Virus record (IMG/VR): IMGVR_UViG_3300031703_000003
Span: 1 to 64,000 of that record
Length of the DNA: 64,000 nt
Direction: 5' to 3' (one strand)
DNA from: a virus
Every line of letters begins with the position of its first letter. The stretch's first letter is position 1. The position numbers were made by a program, and so were the translations under genes. The notes under the pieces were generated by a model that worked only from the letters and a program-made list of their open reading frames with translations, searched no databases and had not been told where the DNA came from. Below are positions 9,011 through 17,738 of the stretch, piece after piece.

Positions 9011-10096
9011 TTACGATTCTCCTTGAAGTGAGGTATTGCTTATTAAGTGATGGAAGTTATGCGACACATTTGGATGCGAGTTTATAATTTCCAGTTGTTC
9101 TAAGAATTCATTGTGCTGTGCATGTAACGGATCAAACACACTAATAGCAGTTACATGCTCTTGTGTAAAAGCACCAGTTTCCCAATAAACATGTTGTCTA
9201 AAGTTAATAGTAAAATCTCCCATCATGTTTTTTGTAATACTGTTAATTAATTCTATTGCCTGATTCATTTCTTTGAAGTTGTACTGGCTTACTACATAAC
9301 TAAAAACAAAATGTCGTTTCATATCCGTTAAGCCAACTAAGAATTTAATATTAGCAATCAACGAATCCCATACGCCGCCCAACCGTGTAACATTTTCATA
9401 AGTCTCTTTTGTACCTGCATCTAAACTGATGTCAAGAATTTTAATATATTCTTGACAGTTAAAGCTATTCCACATTTTCTCGTTAAGTAATACACCGTTG
9501 GTAACTAATTGAATTGCATCAATGTTTGGATATTTTAATGCATCAAAGTTAATTAAAAAGTCTCTGTATATTTTACTATAGATAGGATCACCAGAACCCG
9601 TTAACATGATTTGTTTAATGCTATCACCAAAGGTATCTTCAATCTCATCTTGCACTGATTGTTTGTTCTTGTGTGCTACGCTGTTTACATTGTCATTTGG
9701 AATGATATCAAATCTACAACTAGGGCACTTCATGTTACAGCTTCTATCCTGTCCGTATAATATAGTTTCTACCATTGGAACTGCTGGCGGCACAAAGTTT
9801 TCTTTTAATTTAAAGTTGTAAGTTTCATTTGTCCTGCCAGCAATAACTTCACTTAGGTCGGGACACAGTGTGTGATCGCAATAACTGTAACTACCGTCCA
9901 ACACACTTTCTCGGATCTTTTCTGCTGTTTCTCCAAACCATCCTTTAGTAATAGACACTTCGTCTGGCGAGCCTACATTATTAATACTAGTCGGCAGCCA
10001 ACTTGGACAACACATATACGAGCCGAAGTGATTCACATCCAAGTAGTTCCATGGTTTAGTACATACCCATTTTTTTAATGTTTCTTCTTTTGACAT
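9011..10096 (-). CDS. Radical SAM enzyme with N-terminal twitch-type Cys domain (copy 2)
   Basis: A 361-residue protein. N-terminal Cys residues (WVCTKPW, YMCCPSW, CDHTLCPD) look like cluster ligands of a twitch-type domain placed ahead of the catalytic domain. The radical SAM motif CNMKCPSC is near residue 119, and MLTGSGDPIYSK takes the place of the GGEP block. It is followed by the TIM-barrel pattern (VTNGVLLNEKMW, ISLDAGTKETYENV). The start ATG at 10096 is preceded by GGAGGAATA and overlaps the upstream stop as TAATG. The substrate is unknown; modification of a sugar or a peptide would both fit. Confidence 0.75.
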   Translation of the reverse strand: MSKEETLKKWVCTKPWNYLDVNHFGSYMCCPSWLPTSINNVGSPDEVSITKGWFGETAEKIRESVLDGSYSYCDHTLCPDLSEVIAGRTNETYNFKLKENFVPPAVPMVETILYGQDRSCNMKCPSCRFDIIPNDNVNSVAHKNKQSVQDEIEDTFGDSIKQIMLTGSGDPIYSKIYRDFLINFDALKYPNIDAIQLVTNGVLLNEKMWNSFNCQEYIKILDISLDAGTKETYENVTRLGGVWDSLIANIKFLVGLTDMKRHFVFSYVVSQYNFKEMNQAIELINSITKNMMGDFTINFRQHVYWETGAFTQEHVTAISVFDPLHAQHNEFLEQLEIINSHPNVSHNFHHLISNTSLQGES

Positions 10097-11307
10097 TATT
10101 CCTCCGAAGCTGTTATCTTGAGCAAGACAGGTGATCTGTTCTTACAAGTAAACAAATGTTCTCTGTTGCTAATTAATCTATCTGTAATCTGTGCGTATAT
10201 TTCCAACCAATCAGAATGGCTAAGATTGCACAAGCGAGTAACTTCATGGAATGTTGCATTCATTCGTGCTGCTGGATCAGTAATAATGTCATAACTATGA
10301 TCTATAAAATCATCAAATACATCATATCCAAACTCGCGTAACGCTTGCACACTATATGGCTCTGCAAACATTACAAACGGTTGTAGCCAAGCTATTGCTT
10401 TAAATGTTTTTTCACTATGAAATATTGTATTTTCTGTATAGTTTGTTTCCACGATCATCTCAAAGTACGAATCCAAATGTGCATTTAATAATTCATTACT
10501 AACAGTTCGTGCTTGATTCTTTGTCAAATCAACCTGCTCGTGGAATAAATGCTTCTCTCCATGTCGTACAACCCATGCTGTAAGTTCTTCTACGTTATGT
10601 CCCCATATCCTTGCAGTTTTATTAATAGTATTATAAAAGCCATTTATTGTAAAATTTAATCCTGCGCCATGTTGCGTAACTACTCCAAAACTATAGTTAA
10701 TGTCGTTTTGCAAATTTAAATCATTTATTTTCTTAACAATCTCTATGCGAGCTGGACGTGTTAATCTGTTCTTACATATTGCTTTAAATTTAGCTGGGCC
10801 TTTTGGAAATAGCTTTGATTTTGTATACTGTTCTTCTATATACGTGTCACAGTCTGCTCGACGATTAGCAACTGTAAGTTCCCAATAATTAGCATACTGC
10901 GAAGATACAATATGTTTAGTACCTTGTTTGTAGTCACCTGAAAAGTAAATAGTACTATCTGCAAACTCGCCTAAGAATTTTTTAAATCTGTGTGCATCAA
11001 AGAACACAGCCGGAAATCCTTCAAGTGAATGATCTAATATAATTTTACAACGACCTTGTCGAATGTCAGTTGCTACGTCGTCTGGCACATATAATTGTTC
11101 AGTGTTGCCGCCTCTGGCACACACATCTAGTAACTGAAATGTAGCATTGTCTGTATATATGTAATAGTAATAAAATGTGCTAGGACGCGTATACGTTATG
11201 TTCATTTTTAAAAATGTTGCAATTGCTTGTCCACCGTTGTCTATTAATAATGTATTCTTAATTAATTGATTTGTTGTCTTTGTATGATCAGTGATATATA
11301 ATTGCAT
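10096..11307 (-). CDS. Glycosyltransferase-like protein, paralogue of 13177-14460
   Basis: A 403-residue protein when started at ATG 11307. The C-terminal part has a block FHSEKTFKAIAWLQPFVMFAEPYSVQALREFGYDVFDDFIDHSYD, quoted in pieces below 20: TFKAIAWLQPFVMF, then ALREFGYDVFDDFIDHSYD, then an Asp-Pro-x-x-Arg segment. The same order occurs in 13177-14460 (LHSTPFLIVGC, LLRSKGFKTFGNIIDESYD). This resembles the donor-binding C-terminal region of certain phage and bacterial glycosyltransferases, but that is a weak match. The start codon sits exactly at the expected start point of a late promoter (see 11313-11320). An upstream extension to 11421 would overlap the divergent gene and is not preferred. 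Confidence 0.5.
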   Translation of the reverse strand: MQLYITDHTKTTNQLIKNTLLIDNGGQAIATFLKMNITYTRPSTFYYYYIYTDNATFQLLDVCARGGNTEQLYVPDDVATDIRQGRCKIILDHSLEGFPAVFFDAHRFKKFLGEFADSTIYFSGDYKQGTKHIVSSQYANYWELTVANRRADCDTYIEEQYTKSKLFPKGPAKFKAICKNRLTRPARIEIVKKINDLNLQNDINYSFGVVTQHGAGLNFTINGFYNTINKTARIWGHNVEELTAWVVRHGEKHLFHEQVDLTKNQARTVSNELLNAHLDSYFEMIVETNYTENTIFHSEKTFKAIAWLQPFVMFAEPYSVQALREFGYDVFDDFIDHSYDIITDPAARMNATFHEVTRLCNLSHSDWLEIYAQITDRLISNREHLFTCKNRSPVLLKITASEE

Positions 11308-11312
11308 ACAAC

Positions 11313-11320
11313 TATTTATG
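11313..11320 (-). promoter_or_regulatory. T4-late-type promoter (CATAAATA) facing the minus-strand gene at 11307
   Basis: Minus-strand sequence CATAAATAGTTGTATG. The ATAAATA core matches the T4 late box, and the next bases GTTGT lead straight into the ATG at 11307. With T4 spacing (box ending at -6) transcription would start on the A of ATG, giving a leaderless message. No Shine-Dalgarno sequence is present. Confidence 0.55.
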
Positions 11321-11327
11321 ATAAATA
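11320..11327 (+). promoter_or_regulatory. T4-late-type promoter (GATAAATA) facing the plus-strand epimerase
   Basis: GATAAATATATTAG lies 27 bases before the ATG at 11354. It is back to back with the minus-strand late box, the two ATAAATA cores being separated by one base, so the pair forms a near-palindrome. A ribosome binding site (GAAAGGA) follows it. Confidence 0.5.
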
Positions 11328-11353
11328 TATTAGTAGTTAATGAAAGGATTAAT

Positions 11354-12199
11354 ATGATTTTAATAACAGGAGCCAATGGCTTTATTGGAAAACGCTTACG
11401 CGAATACGTAGATTGCATCACAGTTGATTATGATAAATGTGATTACAATGGCGACTTGTCTGACCCAGACTTTATAAAAACTCTGCCAGATGTTGATACG
11501 GTTATTCATTTAGCTGCGTTTAACAGTACAAAGAACTTTTATAGCACTCCGTTTAGTGTTATTGATAGTATTGTTACTCCCACAATGAATTTACTCAAAC
11601 GTTATCCAACTGCACACTTTGTGTATGCTAGTAGCAGCGAAGGATATGCTAGCACAGTTAATCAAGGATGGGCGCCCGTGCCTACGCCAGAGGATGTAGC
11701 ACTTACAATAGAAGATATTACTAATCCACGATGGTGTTATGCTAGTGGCAAAATTGCAATGGAGAGTGCTGTTATTAGTAACAGCATTGAACACAATAGC
11801 ACATATACTATCATACGATTCCATAACGTATACGGGCCTGGACAATTGAATCATTTTATTCCCGAGTTTGTGGATCGTTTAAAACAAGGCAACAGTGTAC
11901 TATACGGACACAGCGACACAAGAAGTTTCTGTTACATAGACGATGCATGTGAACTTATTAAGAATGTGTATGACACTAAGAACGAAATTATTAACATTGG
12001 ATCTGATGCTGAAACGACTATACTAGATGTAGCACATCTAATAATGGAATTAATGAACATAGACATTACGACACTTAAACTGGAAAATGGACAAGTAGGA
12101 AGTACGCCGCGGAGGGCGCCTGACATTACTAAACTACGTACAATTGTTCCAGACTTTAAATACATGAGCCTTCGAGCAGGATTAATAAAATGCTTATAA
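11354..12199 (+). CDS. NAD-dependent epimerase/dehydratase (extended SDR)
   Basis: A 281-residue extended short-chain dehydrogenase acting on nucleotide sugars. It has the NAD-binding motif ITGANGFIGKRL at the N-terminus, VIHLAAFNS, ASSSEGY (catalytic Ser region), and YASGK (YxxxK catalytic pair) with RFHNVYGPGQ after it. The start ATG 11354 is chosen because GAAAGGA stands 8 bases before it and the Rossmann motif begins right there; the longer frame from 11291 would overlap the divergent promoter. Epimerases of this kind supply altered sugars for surface glycans. The exact reaction is not determined. It forms a two-gene plus-strand unit with the next gene. Confidence 0.85.
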   Translation: MILITGANGFIGKRLREYVDCITVDYDKCDYNGDLSDPDFIKTLPDVDTVIHLAAFNSTKNFYSTPFSVIDSIVTPTMNLLKRYPTAHFVYASSSEGYASTVNQGWAPVPTPEDVALTIEDITNPRWCYASGKIAMESAVISNSIEHNSTYTIIRFHNVYGPGQLNHFIPEFVDRLKQGNSVLYGHSDTRSFCYIDDACELIKNVYDTKNEIINIGSDAETTILDVAHLIMELMNIDITTLKLENGQVGSTPRRAPDITKLRTIVPDFKYMSLRAGLIKCL

Positions 12200-12208
12200 G
12201 TATCTAAC

Positions 12209-13192
12209 ATGAAAATACATTGGAGCAATGGACAAGTAGCTAATATAGAATTAATTAAAAATGATTTTGTAGAATATTGGCACAGCATTGCTGCTCCGTT
12301 GGAAGCAGCTAATAAACGAATCAATACCTGGCACTGGCATGAGATACCTAGCAAGTTAGTACCAGATGAAAGTGATTATATTGTCCGTGCAACACAGATT
12401 AAAAAATTCAATGACAACGTAGATTTACTTGCAAACAAGCATGGCATACATTTCCCAGGCAAGATGTATGCTGATCAACCTCAGATATTTTTAAACAAAA
12501 TACATCATTATATCACACATGGTGCATTTACTCGTAAGTGGTGGGATTTACCCAACGCTAGTATTGCTGATATGGTAAACGCAAAGTACACACACTGGCG
12601 AGAGTACGATTGGGATAAGCATCATGGAACATATGATTTTGATTTAACAAACAAAGACGATATTGAAATTTCTAGGATATTGTTTGAAATGAATTGTGAG
12701 ATTCATGAATACGAGGAGACTATTATAACGCCACGTAAAGAAGAATTGTTTGATATGGGATTTAAACAACAAGATGGAGACCATATCATTCAACGGTGGA
12801 GTAACAATGATAATAGTCTAAGAATGTTTGACACATATATAATTGACAACCAGTATAGAAAATATTGCACATTTGACACTGATCCAGACTTATGGTTACC
12901 GTTTAGTGTGTTAGGCAAAGAATATCTTACATGCTGGCTAGACATGGACAACCCATTGCCGTTTGATGTTACTAACATAGATCATCACGCTCACATTGGA
13001 TTCGAATGGCAACCGAATAGTTTTAGTGTACAAGTATTAGGACATGCTAATTTTAAACAATACCTAAACGATCATCACGTACCGCATGATGAATTTATTA
13101 TAGGCAAGATTCCATTAGGGTACTGTACTAATAAAAGTGAATTAGACTTAGATGAAATTAGTCGTAGTAACGTTACTCACGTAGAAATGTAA
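12209..13192 (+). CDS. Unknown protein, paralogue of 5569-6474
   Basis: A 327-residue protein with no recognised domain. It is rich in Trp, His, Asp and Asn (WHWHEIPSK, KWWDLPN, YTHWREYDWDKHHGTYDFDL). Its C-terminal third is clearly related to the minus-strand gene at 5569-6474 (LGKEYLTCWLDMDNP and IGKIPLGYCTNK). It lies ten bases after the epimerase and probably shares its transcript. The clear ribosome binding site is missing, so translation may depend on the upstream gene. It overlaps the convergent gene ending at 13177 by 16 bases. Confidence 0.7.
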   Translation: MKIHWSNGQVANIELIKNDFVEYWHSIAAPLEAANKRINTWHWHEIPSKLVPDESDYIVRATQIKKFNDNVDLLANKHGIHFPGKMYADQPQIFLNKIHHYITHGAFTRKWWDLPNASIADMVNAKYTHWREYDWDKHHGTYDFDLTNKDDIEISRILFEMNCEIHEYEETIITPRKEELFDMGFKQQDGDHIIQRWSNNDNSLRMFDTYIIDNQYRKYCTFDTDPDLWLPFSVLGKEYLTCWLDMDNPLPFDVTNIDHHAHIGFEWQPNSFSVQVLGHANFKQYLNDHHVPHDEFIIGKIPLGYCTNKSELDLDEISRSNVTHVEM

Positions 13193-14460
13193 TTTATATA
13201 TTTTGCAAAAATATTTTCTTCAATTGGTGCAATATCAAACAAGTGCTTTAAATTATAATCCAATGTTTCTTTTAAATGGTCGGTAATAATATGCGAGTGG
13301 TGTATTTTTCCTAAATGTTCAACTTGTGTTAGCACAGCATCCCATCGCTCTGCATCATCTTCAATGTCGTCATAACTTTCATCTATTATATTTCCAAACG
13401 TTTTAAATCCTTTGCTACGTAATAACGATAGGCTACCTCGACATCCTACTATTAAAAATGGGGTGCTGTGTAAGATAGAAGCTAGCACTGCATCGCTTAT
13501 AAATAATTTTCTACCTTCTGCCCAAGTTTCGGTTACTAAACAAAACGCGCTGTTATGATAGTGTGAGCGTATACTGCTTATGGAATCTGCACCAGCGCAA
13601 TAGTCTGTATTAAAATCAACATCATCTAGTTTACGTGGCAATGTGTCATGTAGTTCATACATGTGCTTTTTAATATCATGCCAGTCGAATGTATTGTTTC
13701 TATCAAAATAATCAGGCCAGTTGTCCTTCCTAGATTTTAATTTACCAAACGCATCAATTATAGTAGACGCTGGAAGGCCAGATATTTCTTTTGGAAAACT
13801 AAAACAAATGTTACTGAATGCGTCTGCACTGTTTTGTTCTTGCATTTTCTTTAAACGCGAGACAGTATATCCTCTATGTGCTTTGGGAAATCTATTAGGA
13901 CATATTAAGAAGTTAGATGGCGCGGTATTGTGATTACGTGCAAAGTGTGCAGCGTTATTAATAGAAGTGCTAACAATGTTAACAAAGCTCCACATAAACA
14001 TACAAAAACTTTTTACATTTATTTCGCTGTGGTTGCAATACTCTTCAGCGTTCATGTCTCCAGTAAGCCATGTAATTTGCTTACAATCAATTCCACGTCG
14101 ACGAGCATTAGATGCTAATGACAAATGTAAATTTGCACTCTCAACATGATTGATTGTGTTGTCATATACAGGTCCCCAGCTTTCTTCCATTGTATCTATA
14201 ACAATGTGTATACGCTTTTGATTTATTAAAGGAACCCAGTCAACTGGTATGCAATCTAAAACAGTTCCGTCATATATAGTACTCACGGGCTTGCGCAAAC
14301 AGTCGCCGTGGTGCTTCAGCCATATAATTTGAGTATCGTGATTTGTAATGTCAAACTGAGTCGATGTGTTAACTGACATACGTGTACCGTATAATACACC
14401 GCCAAGCGCAACATCAAACCAGTCTGTATTGGATATCCTAAGAAGGTTGATTGGCTTCAT
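13177..14460 (-). CDS. Glycosyltransferase-like protein, paralogue of 10096-11307
   Basis: A 427-residue protein. The C-terminal region carries FCLVTETWAEGRKLFISD, then HSTPFLIVGCRGSLSLLRS, then GFKTFGNIIDESYDDIEDD and a further Arg-containing helix. This is the same block order as in the paralogue and like the donor side of some glycosyltransferases, where an Glu in VTETWAEG would contact the nucleotide sugar. The N-terminal half has a QIIWLKHHGDC strand and HIVIDTMEESWGP. It overlaps the radical SAM gene upstream by 23 bases. The family assignment is tentative. Confidence 0.5.
   Translation of the reverse strand: MKPINLLRISNTDWFDVALGGVLYGTRMSVNTSTQFDITNHDTQIIWLKHHGDCLRKPVSTIYDGTVLDCIPVDWVPLINQKRIHIVIDTMEESWGPVYDNTINHVESANLHLSLASNARRRGIDCKQITWLTGDMNAEEYCNHSEINVKSFCMFMWSFVNIVSTSINNAAHFARNHNTAPSNFLICPNRFPKAHRGYTVSRLKKMQEQNSADAFSNICFSFPKEISGLPASTIIDAFGKLKSRKDNWPDYFDRNNTFDWHDIKKHMYELHDTLPRKLDDVDFNTDYCAGADSISSIRSHYHNSAFCLVTETWAEGRKLFISDAVLASILHSTPFLIVGCRGSLSLLRSKGFKTFGNIIDESYDDIEDDAERWDAVLTQVEHLGKIHHSHIITDHLKETLDYNLKHLFDIAPIEENIFAKYINYIST
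13198..13217 (+). terminator. Possible AU-rich terminator after the plus-strand island
   Basis: A 7-base stem (ATATTTT at 13198-13204, AAAATAT at 13208-13214) with a GCA loop is followed by TTT. It begins 6 bases after the stop of 12209-13192 and lies within the 3' end of the convergent gene. The stem is entirely A-T, so termination strength is doubtful. Confidence 0.3.
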
Positions 14461-16009
14461 GCTTAGTAGTCTCTAGTATACAAATTTCAAAAAACTCTTT
14501 CATTTCAGGAAATGTTTCTAAGAAATTTAGATTCCTACGTTTGTCATACTCTTCTACAAACTTAACAAAATTAATACGCTTCATTGATATTGATTGATTA
14601 GTTGAGGTATTGTCTGGAGCTGTTTGATCTTTTATTTGCTGTAGTATATCAATTAATATTCTTCGTAGCTTCAGCGACTCGTTAGCTTCGAACCCCATTA
14701 ATTCATCCCAGCCTGGGTTAGTTGTGTTCTTATACATAAACTCTACTGCTGGAAACAAATAGTCTTGCACTAATGCTAACGTAATTATGTTTGCATCTAA
14801 AAATTCAGGGTGCCTTACATACGGAATATCAATTCCGACACGCGAAGCCTTTCCACTTGGTCTGCCTATATGTAACGGAGATTTGTATCGACCTAGTTCA
14901 GCTGAAACATCAAGTCCGCATTCTTCAAACCACTTAACAAGACCATTTATGTTATAAGATTGTTTTAAGAATAAAACATACTCTAGTAATTTCTTAAATG
15001 ATGTTATGCTAAACACGTTGAACGCAGACATAAATGTAATTCTACTATTGTCGGTATTGTCAAGAAAATATTCTACATTTTCTTTAAACAACTCCCAGTT
15101 CATTCCGTGTCTGCTGTATTCGCATTGGGCGTCAGTTGCCTCGGCACTAACAAACAATGTCATGTTCCTAACACTGTTAGTGTCTGTTAATTGTTTTGAT
15201 AGCGTTGTAAATTTTGTCCAAAGTTTTTCTGGAACACATGCATTGCTGTTTACTGCAAACTCTAAATTTGGATTTGGATTCTCTAAAAGATATTCCATTA
15301 CTTTAAACGTGTGCTTACTCATTAGAGGCTCGCCGCCTGTTACTCTAAAAGTGTGCATAGACTTTGATGCTTCAGGAAACCATTTCCAAAAAGCCTCGGT
15401 GTATGGATTATCCTCTTTGTCTTTGTATTGTGCTTTACCAAGTGCGTTAAACGTAGAGCCGTTTACTTTATACGGACCGTGTGTTGTTATTTCTTCTATC
15501 CACTTACTACTGAACATTGGTCCACAGTAACTACATTTTAAATTACATACATTACTAAAACTTACTTCTACATACTTAGGCATGACATCTTCGTCACCAG
15601 TCATTTGTACAATGTCGTCGTGTGAATCTAAACTATAAGAATCTAAACTTTTTAATGTACGGTCACTAAATTCTCCAGTGTTGTCTTCTATTCTCCAACA
15701 AAAGTCACACTCGCTTGGACGCTTGCCTTCTAACATTGTTTTGCGTTGTTGTTTCTTAAATAATGTATTATGTAATGCGCTTGGGTTGTTAGCAATTTCT
15801 TCTAACGGAATCTTGTGTGCAACTGGATGATGACAACTATGAGTCAGTCCCTGACCTAGGTGCATAGTAACCTGTGTCCATTTTGCTAAACAAAAGCCCG
15901 GGCCTTTGTCGTTTAACAAATCACGCATTGCAATCTTGTTGTCATGATCAGCATAGATGTTACCATCGTTTGCTACAGTCATGTTAGAATCTTTTAATTT
16001 TTTGCTCAT
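14438..16009 (-). CDS. Radical SAM enzyme with N-terminal twitch-type Cys domain (copy 3)
   Basis: A 523-residue protein and the largest of the three. It has N-terminal Cys residues (FCLAKW, SCHHPV, CDFCWRIED) for a probable auxiliary cluster, the radical SAM motif CNLKCSYC near residue 150, and FRVTGGEPLMSK near 225. An AVNSNACVPEKLW block follows. After the barrel there is a long helical tail of about 170 residues. Start ATG 16009 overlaps the TGA of the upstream gene (ATGA); the longer frame to 16039 has no site. The N-terminal placement of the Cys domain marks a twitch-first family, whose substrates are largely unknown. Confidence 0.8.
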   Translation of the reverse strand: MSKKLKDSNMTVANDGNIYADHDNKIAMRDLLNDKGPGFCLAKWTQVTMHLGQGLTHSCHHPVAHKIPLEEIANNPSALHNTLFKKQQRKTMLEGKRPSECDFCWRIEDNTGEFSDRTLKSLDSYSLDSHDDIVQMTGDEDVMPKYVEVSFSNVCNLKCSYCGPMFSSKWIEEITTHGPYKVNGSTFNALGKAQYKDKEDNPYTEAFWKWFPEASKSMHTFRVTGGEPLMSKHTFKVMEYLLENPNPNLEFAVNSNACVPEKLWTKFTTLSKQLTDTNSVRNMTLFVSAEATDAQCEYSRHGMNWELFKENVEYFLDNTDNSRITFMSAFNVFSITSFKKLLEYVLFLKQSYNINGLVKWFEECGLDVSAELGRYKSPLHIGRPSGKASRVGIDIPYVRHPEFLDANIITLALVQDYLFPAVEFMYKNTTNPGWDELMGFEANESLKLRRILIDILQQIKDQTAPDNTSTNQSISMKRINFVKFVEEYDKRRNLNFLETFPEMKEFFEICILETTKHEANQPS

Positions 16010-16752
16010 ACTGTTCGCTCTATGTCCTCTTCGATGCATTTGTCACCTGATTGAATTTCAATAACATGACAGGGCTTGTCTGAATCATTGTATGCCCTGT
16101 GCCAGGCTAGTTTAGGTATCACGTTGATATCACCTACTACGGCAACAGTTGTAATTTCAGTATCATCAAGTTGAATTTTGCATTCACCCTTAATCACATG
16201 CCACGTCTCGTTGCGAAACGTATGTCGTTGATTACTTAAACTTTTTCCTGGTAAGATAACAAGTTCCTTTACCTTAACAGTTTGTTTGTCATCTAATACT
16301 CGCCAGTATCCCCATTCTCGTTCAGTCTTCTGTGTTTTCCACTCGTTTAATATCCAACTGCTAGAGTTTTTCTTATTCTCTCCACCAACACCAAATACAA
16401 ACTCAACATCATCAACTACCATTTCTGGTACATTCTCATTCGTTCTATCTCCGCCATTAGCAAAGACTAATTTATCGTTGGGATAATGCGCTCGTACTTG
16501 TTTTATGAAGTTTATAGCAGTATCATCATCGTCCATGAATGTGAACACTTCGTCTACCATTGATAGATTATTAACTATACAAAGTCGTTCATTCCATGGC
16601 ATAAAGGCATTACCTTTTTTACGTTCTAACCATTCATCGGAATTTAAGCCAACAATAAGTATATCACCTAATTCTTTGGCTGCTTTAAAATAAGCAATAT
16701 GACCACTATGTAATGGATCAAATCCACCGGTAACTAGTACTATTGTTCTCAT
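16006..16752 (-). CDS. Nucleotidyltransferase-cupin fusion
   Basis: A 248-residue two-domain protein. Residues 1-130 form a cytidylyl/adenylyltransferase of the TagD/RfaE type (TGGFDPLHSGHIAYF with the HxGH-like motif, then LNSDEWLERKKG, NERLCIVNNL and FANGGDR). Residues 145-245 form a cupin similar to the C-terminal domain of type II mannose-6-phosphate isomerases/ManC (ELVILPGKSLSNQRHTFRNE, WHVIKGECKIQL, IPKLAWHRAYN). Together they could activate and isomerise a sugar or polyol phosphate. The start overlaps the upstream stop as ATGA. Confidence 0.75.
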   Translation of the reverse strand: MRTIVLVTGGFDPLHSGHIAYFKAAKELGDILIVGLNSDEWLERKKGNAFMPWNERLCIVNNLSMVDEVFTFMDDDDTAINFIKQVRAHYPNDKLVFANGGDRTNENVPEMVVDDVEFVFGVGGENKKNSSSWILNEWKTQKTEREWGYWRVLDDKQTVKVKELVILPGKSLSNQRHTFRNETWHVIKGECKIQLDDTEITTVAVVGDINVIPKLAWHRAYNDSDKPCHVIEIQSGDKCIEEDIERTV

Positions 16753-17738
16753 TCCAGCGTGTCCACTACTTGGTCTTCTCTAATTTGCGCGCCCATGCGA
16801 CTAGGATTGATATATACTTCTTTAAAGAAACGTGAGCCTTCTTTGCCTAAGTCTGCAATTTCAAGATCTAATTCTTTGCGTAAGTCAATGCCTAGTGCTA
16901 GACTTGCTGCTTCAACTGCTTTGTAATCCCATCGTGTGCCTGTGCGCTTGCACATCATGTCATTGGTTTCTGTCTGGAAGTGTGGAAGCACTTCGTTATT
17001 GAAGTAGTCTGTTAGCCATTTAAAGTCTCTGACATTTTTCCAATCCCAGTCAGTGCGAGTGATGTTTGTCATGTGACAGCCAAGCCTTGCGCCGTATATT
17101 GCCCAGATGCCGTTTTCGCAGTCGTCTCCCACACTCATCCATGTTAGCAAACGTTTGTAGTTCTTAACATGCACTTCTTTCTTTAGGTTAGCAGGATTAA
17201 TGACATCGCCGTCTACTAGTCCCATCTTAACGCCCTCGCGGAACCCAGCGCGCCAGGCTTGCAATGGGCTGCCGTTGTTCATTACATCGCAATACACATT
17301 GTTCATTTGTACGTAGCTAATGTTCCAACAGAAATCTACCTGAGCACGTTTGTCGCCCGCTGGTGCATTTTCATGTGTCTTCATGTTGTTAACAACATCT
17401 TTGGGCCAACACTTAATGCCGCCGTTGCCATACACTAGCCCATTAGTAATATTCTTGCCAGCCCAACTAACAACATCTGTTTCTTTGATTTTGTCCATGT
17501 CTATCTCAACGCTAAAGAATGCGTCATGTACAATATTATCTGCGTCAATTGTAATAAAGCGATCTGTTTCTGCTAATGCAGCAGCAGCTTTGTGTGCAGC
17601 ATCGCTTCCCTCAACTCCGTGGCTACGTTTTGCCCATGGGCATTTGTCTAGTAAGTTTGCGTAGTTTTCATCCGCGTTTGGTTCGTCGTAGCTAATATAC
17701 ACTATGTCAAATTCATTAATGCTAGTCATGTTGCTCAT
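16749..17738 (-). CDS. Glycosyltransferase-like protein (GT-A type)
   Basis: A 329-residue protein with an early strand FDIVYISYDEPNADENYANL, then DRFITIDADNIVHDAFF, where Asp-Ala-Asp resembles the metal-binding DxD of GT-A glycosyltransferases, and a later VSWAGKNITNGLVYGNGGIKCW block typical of such folds. It would transfer a sugar from a nucleotide donor in the cytoplasm. The start ATG 17738 is chosen for GGAGAGAACA just before it; an ATG at 17750 has no site. It overlaps the following gene by 17 bases. Confidence 0.6.
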   Translation of the reverse strand: MSNMTSINEFDIVYISYDEPNADENYANLLDKCPWAKRSHGVEGSDAAHKAAAALAETDRFITIDADNIVHDAFFSVEIDMDKIKETDVVSWAGKNITNGLVYGNGGIKCWPKDVVNNMKTHENAPAGDKRAQVDFCWNISYVQMNNVYCDVMNNGSPLQAWRAGFREGVKMGLVDGDVINPANLKKEVHVKNYKRLLTWMSVGDDCENGIWAIYGARLGCHMTNITRTDWDWKNVRDFKWLTDYFNNEVLPHFQTETNDMMCKRTGTRWDYKAVEAASLALGIDLRKELDLEIADLGKEGSRFFKEVYINPSRMGAQIREDQVVDTLE

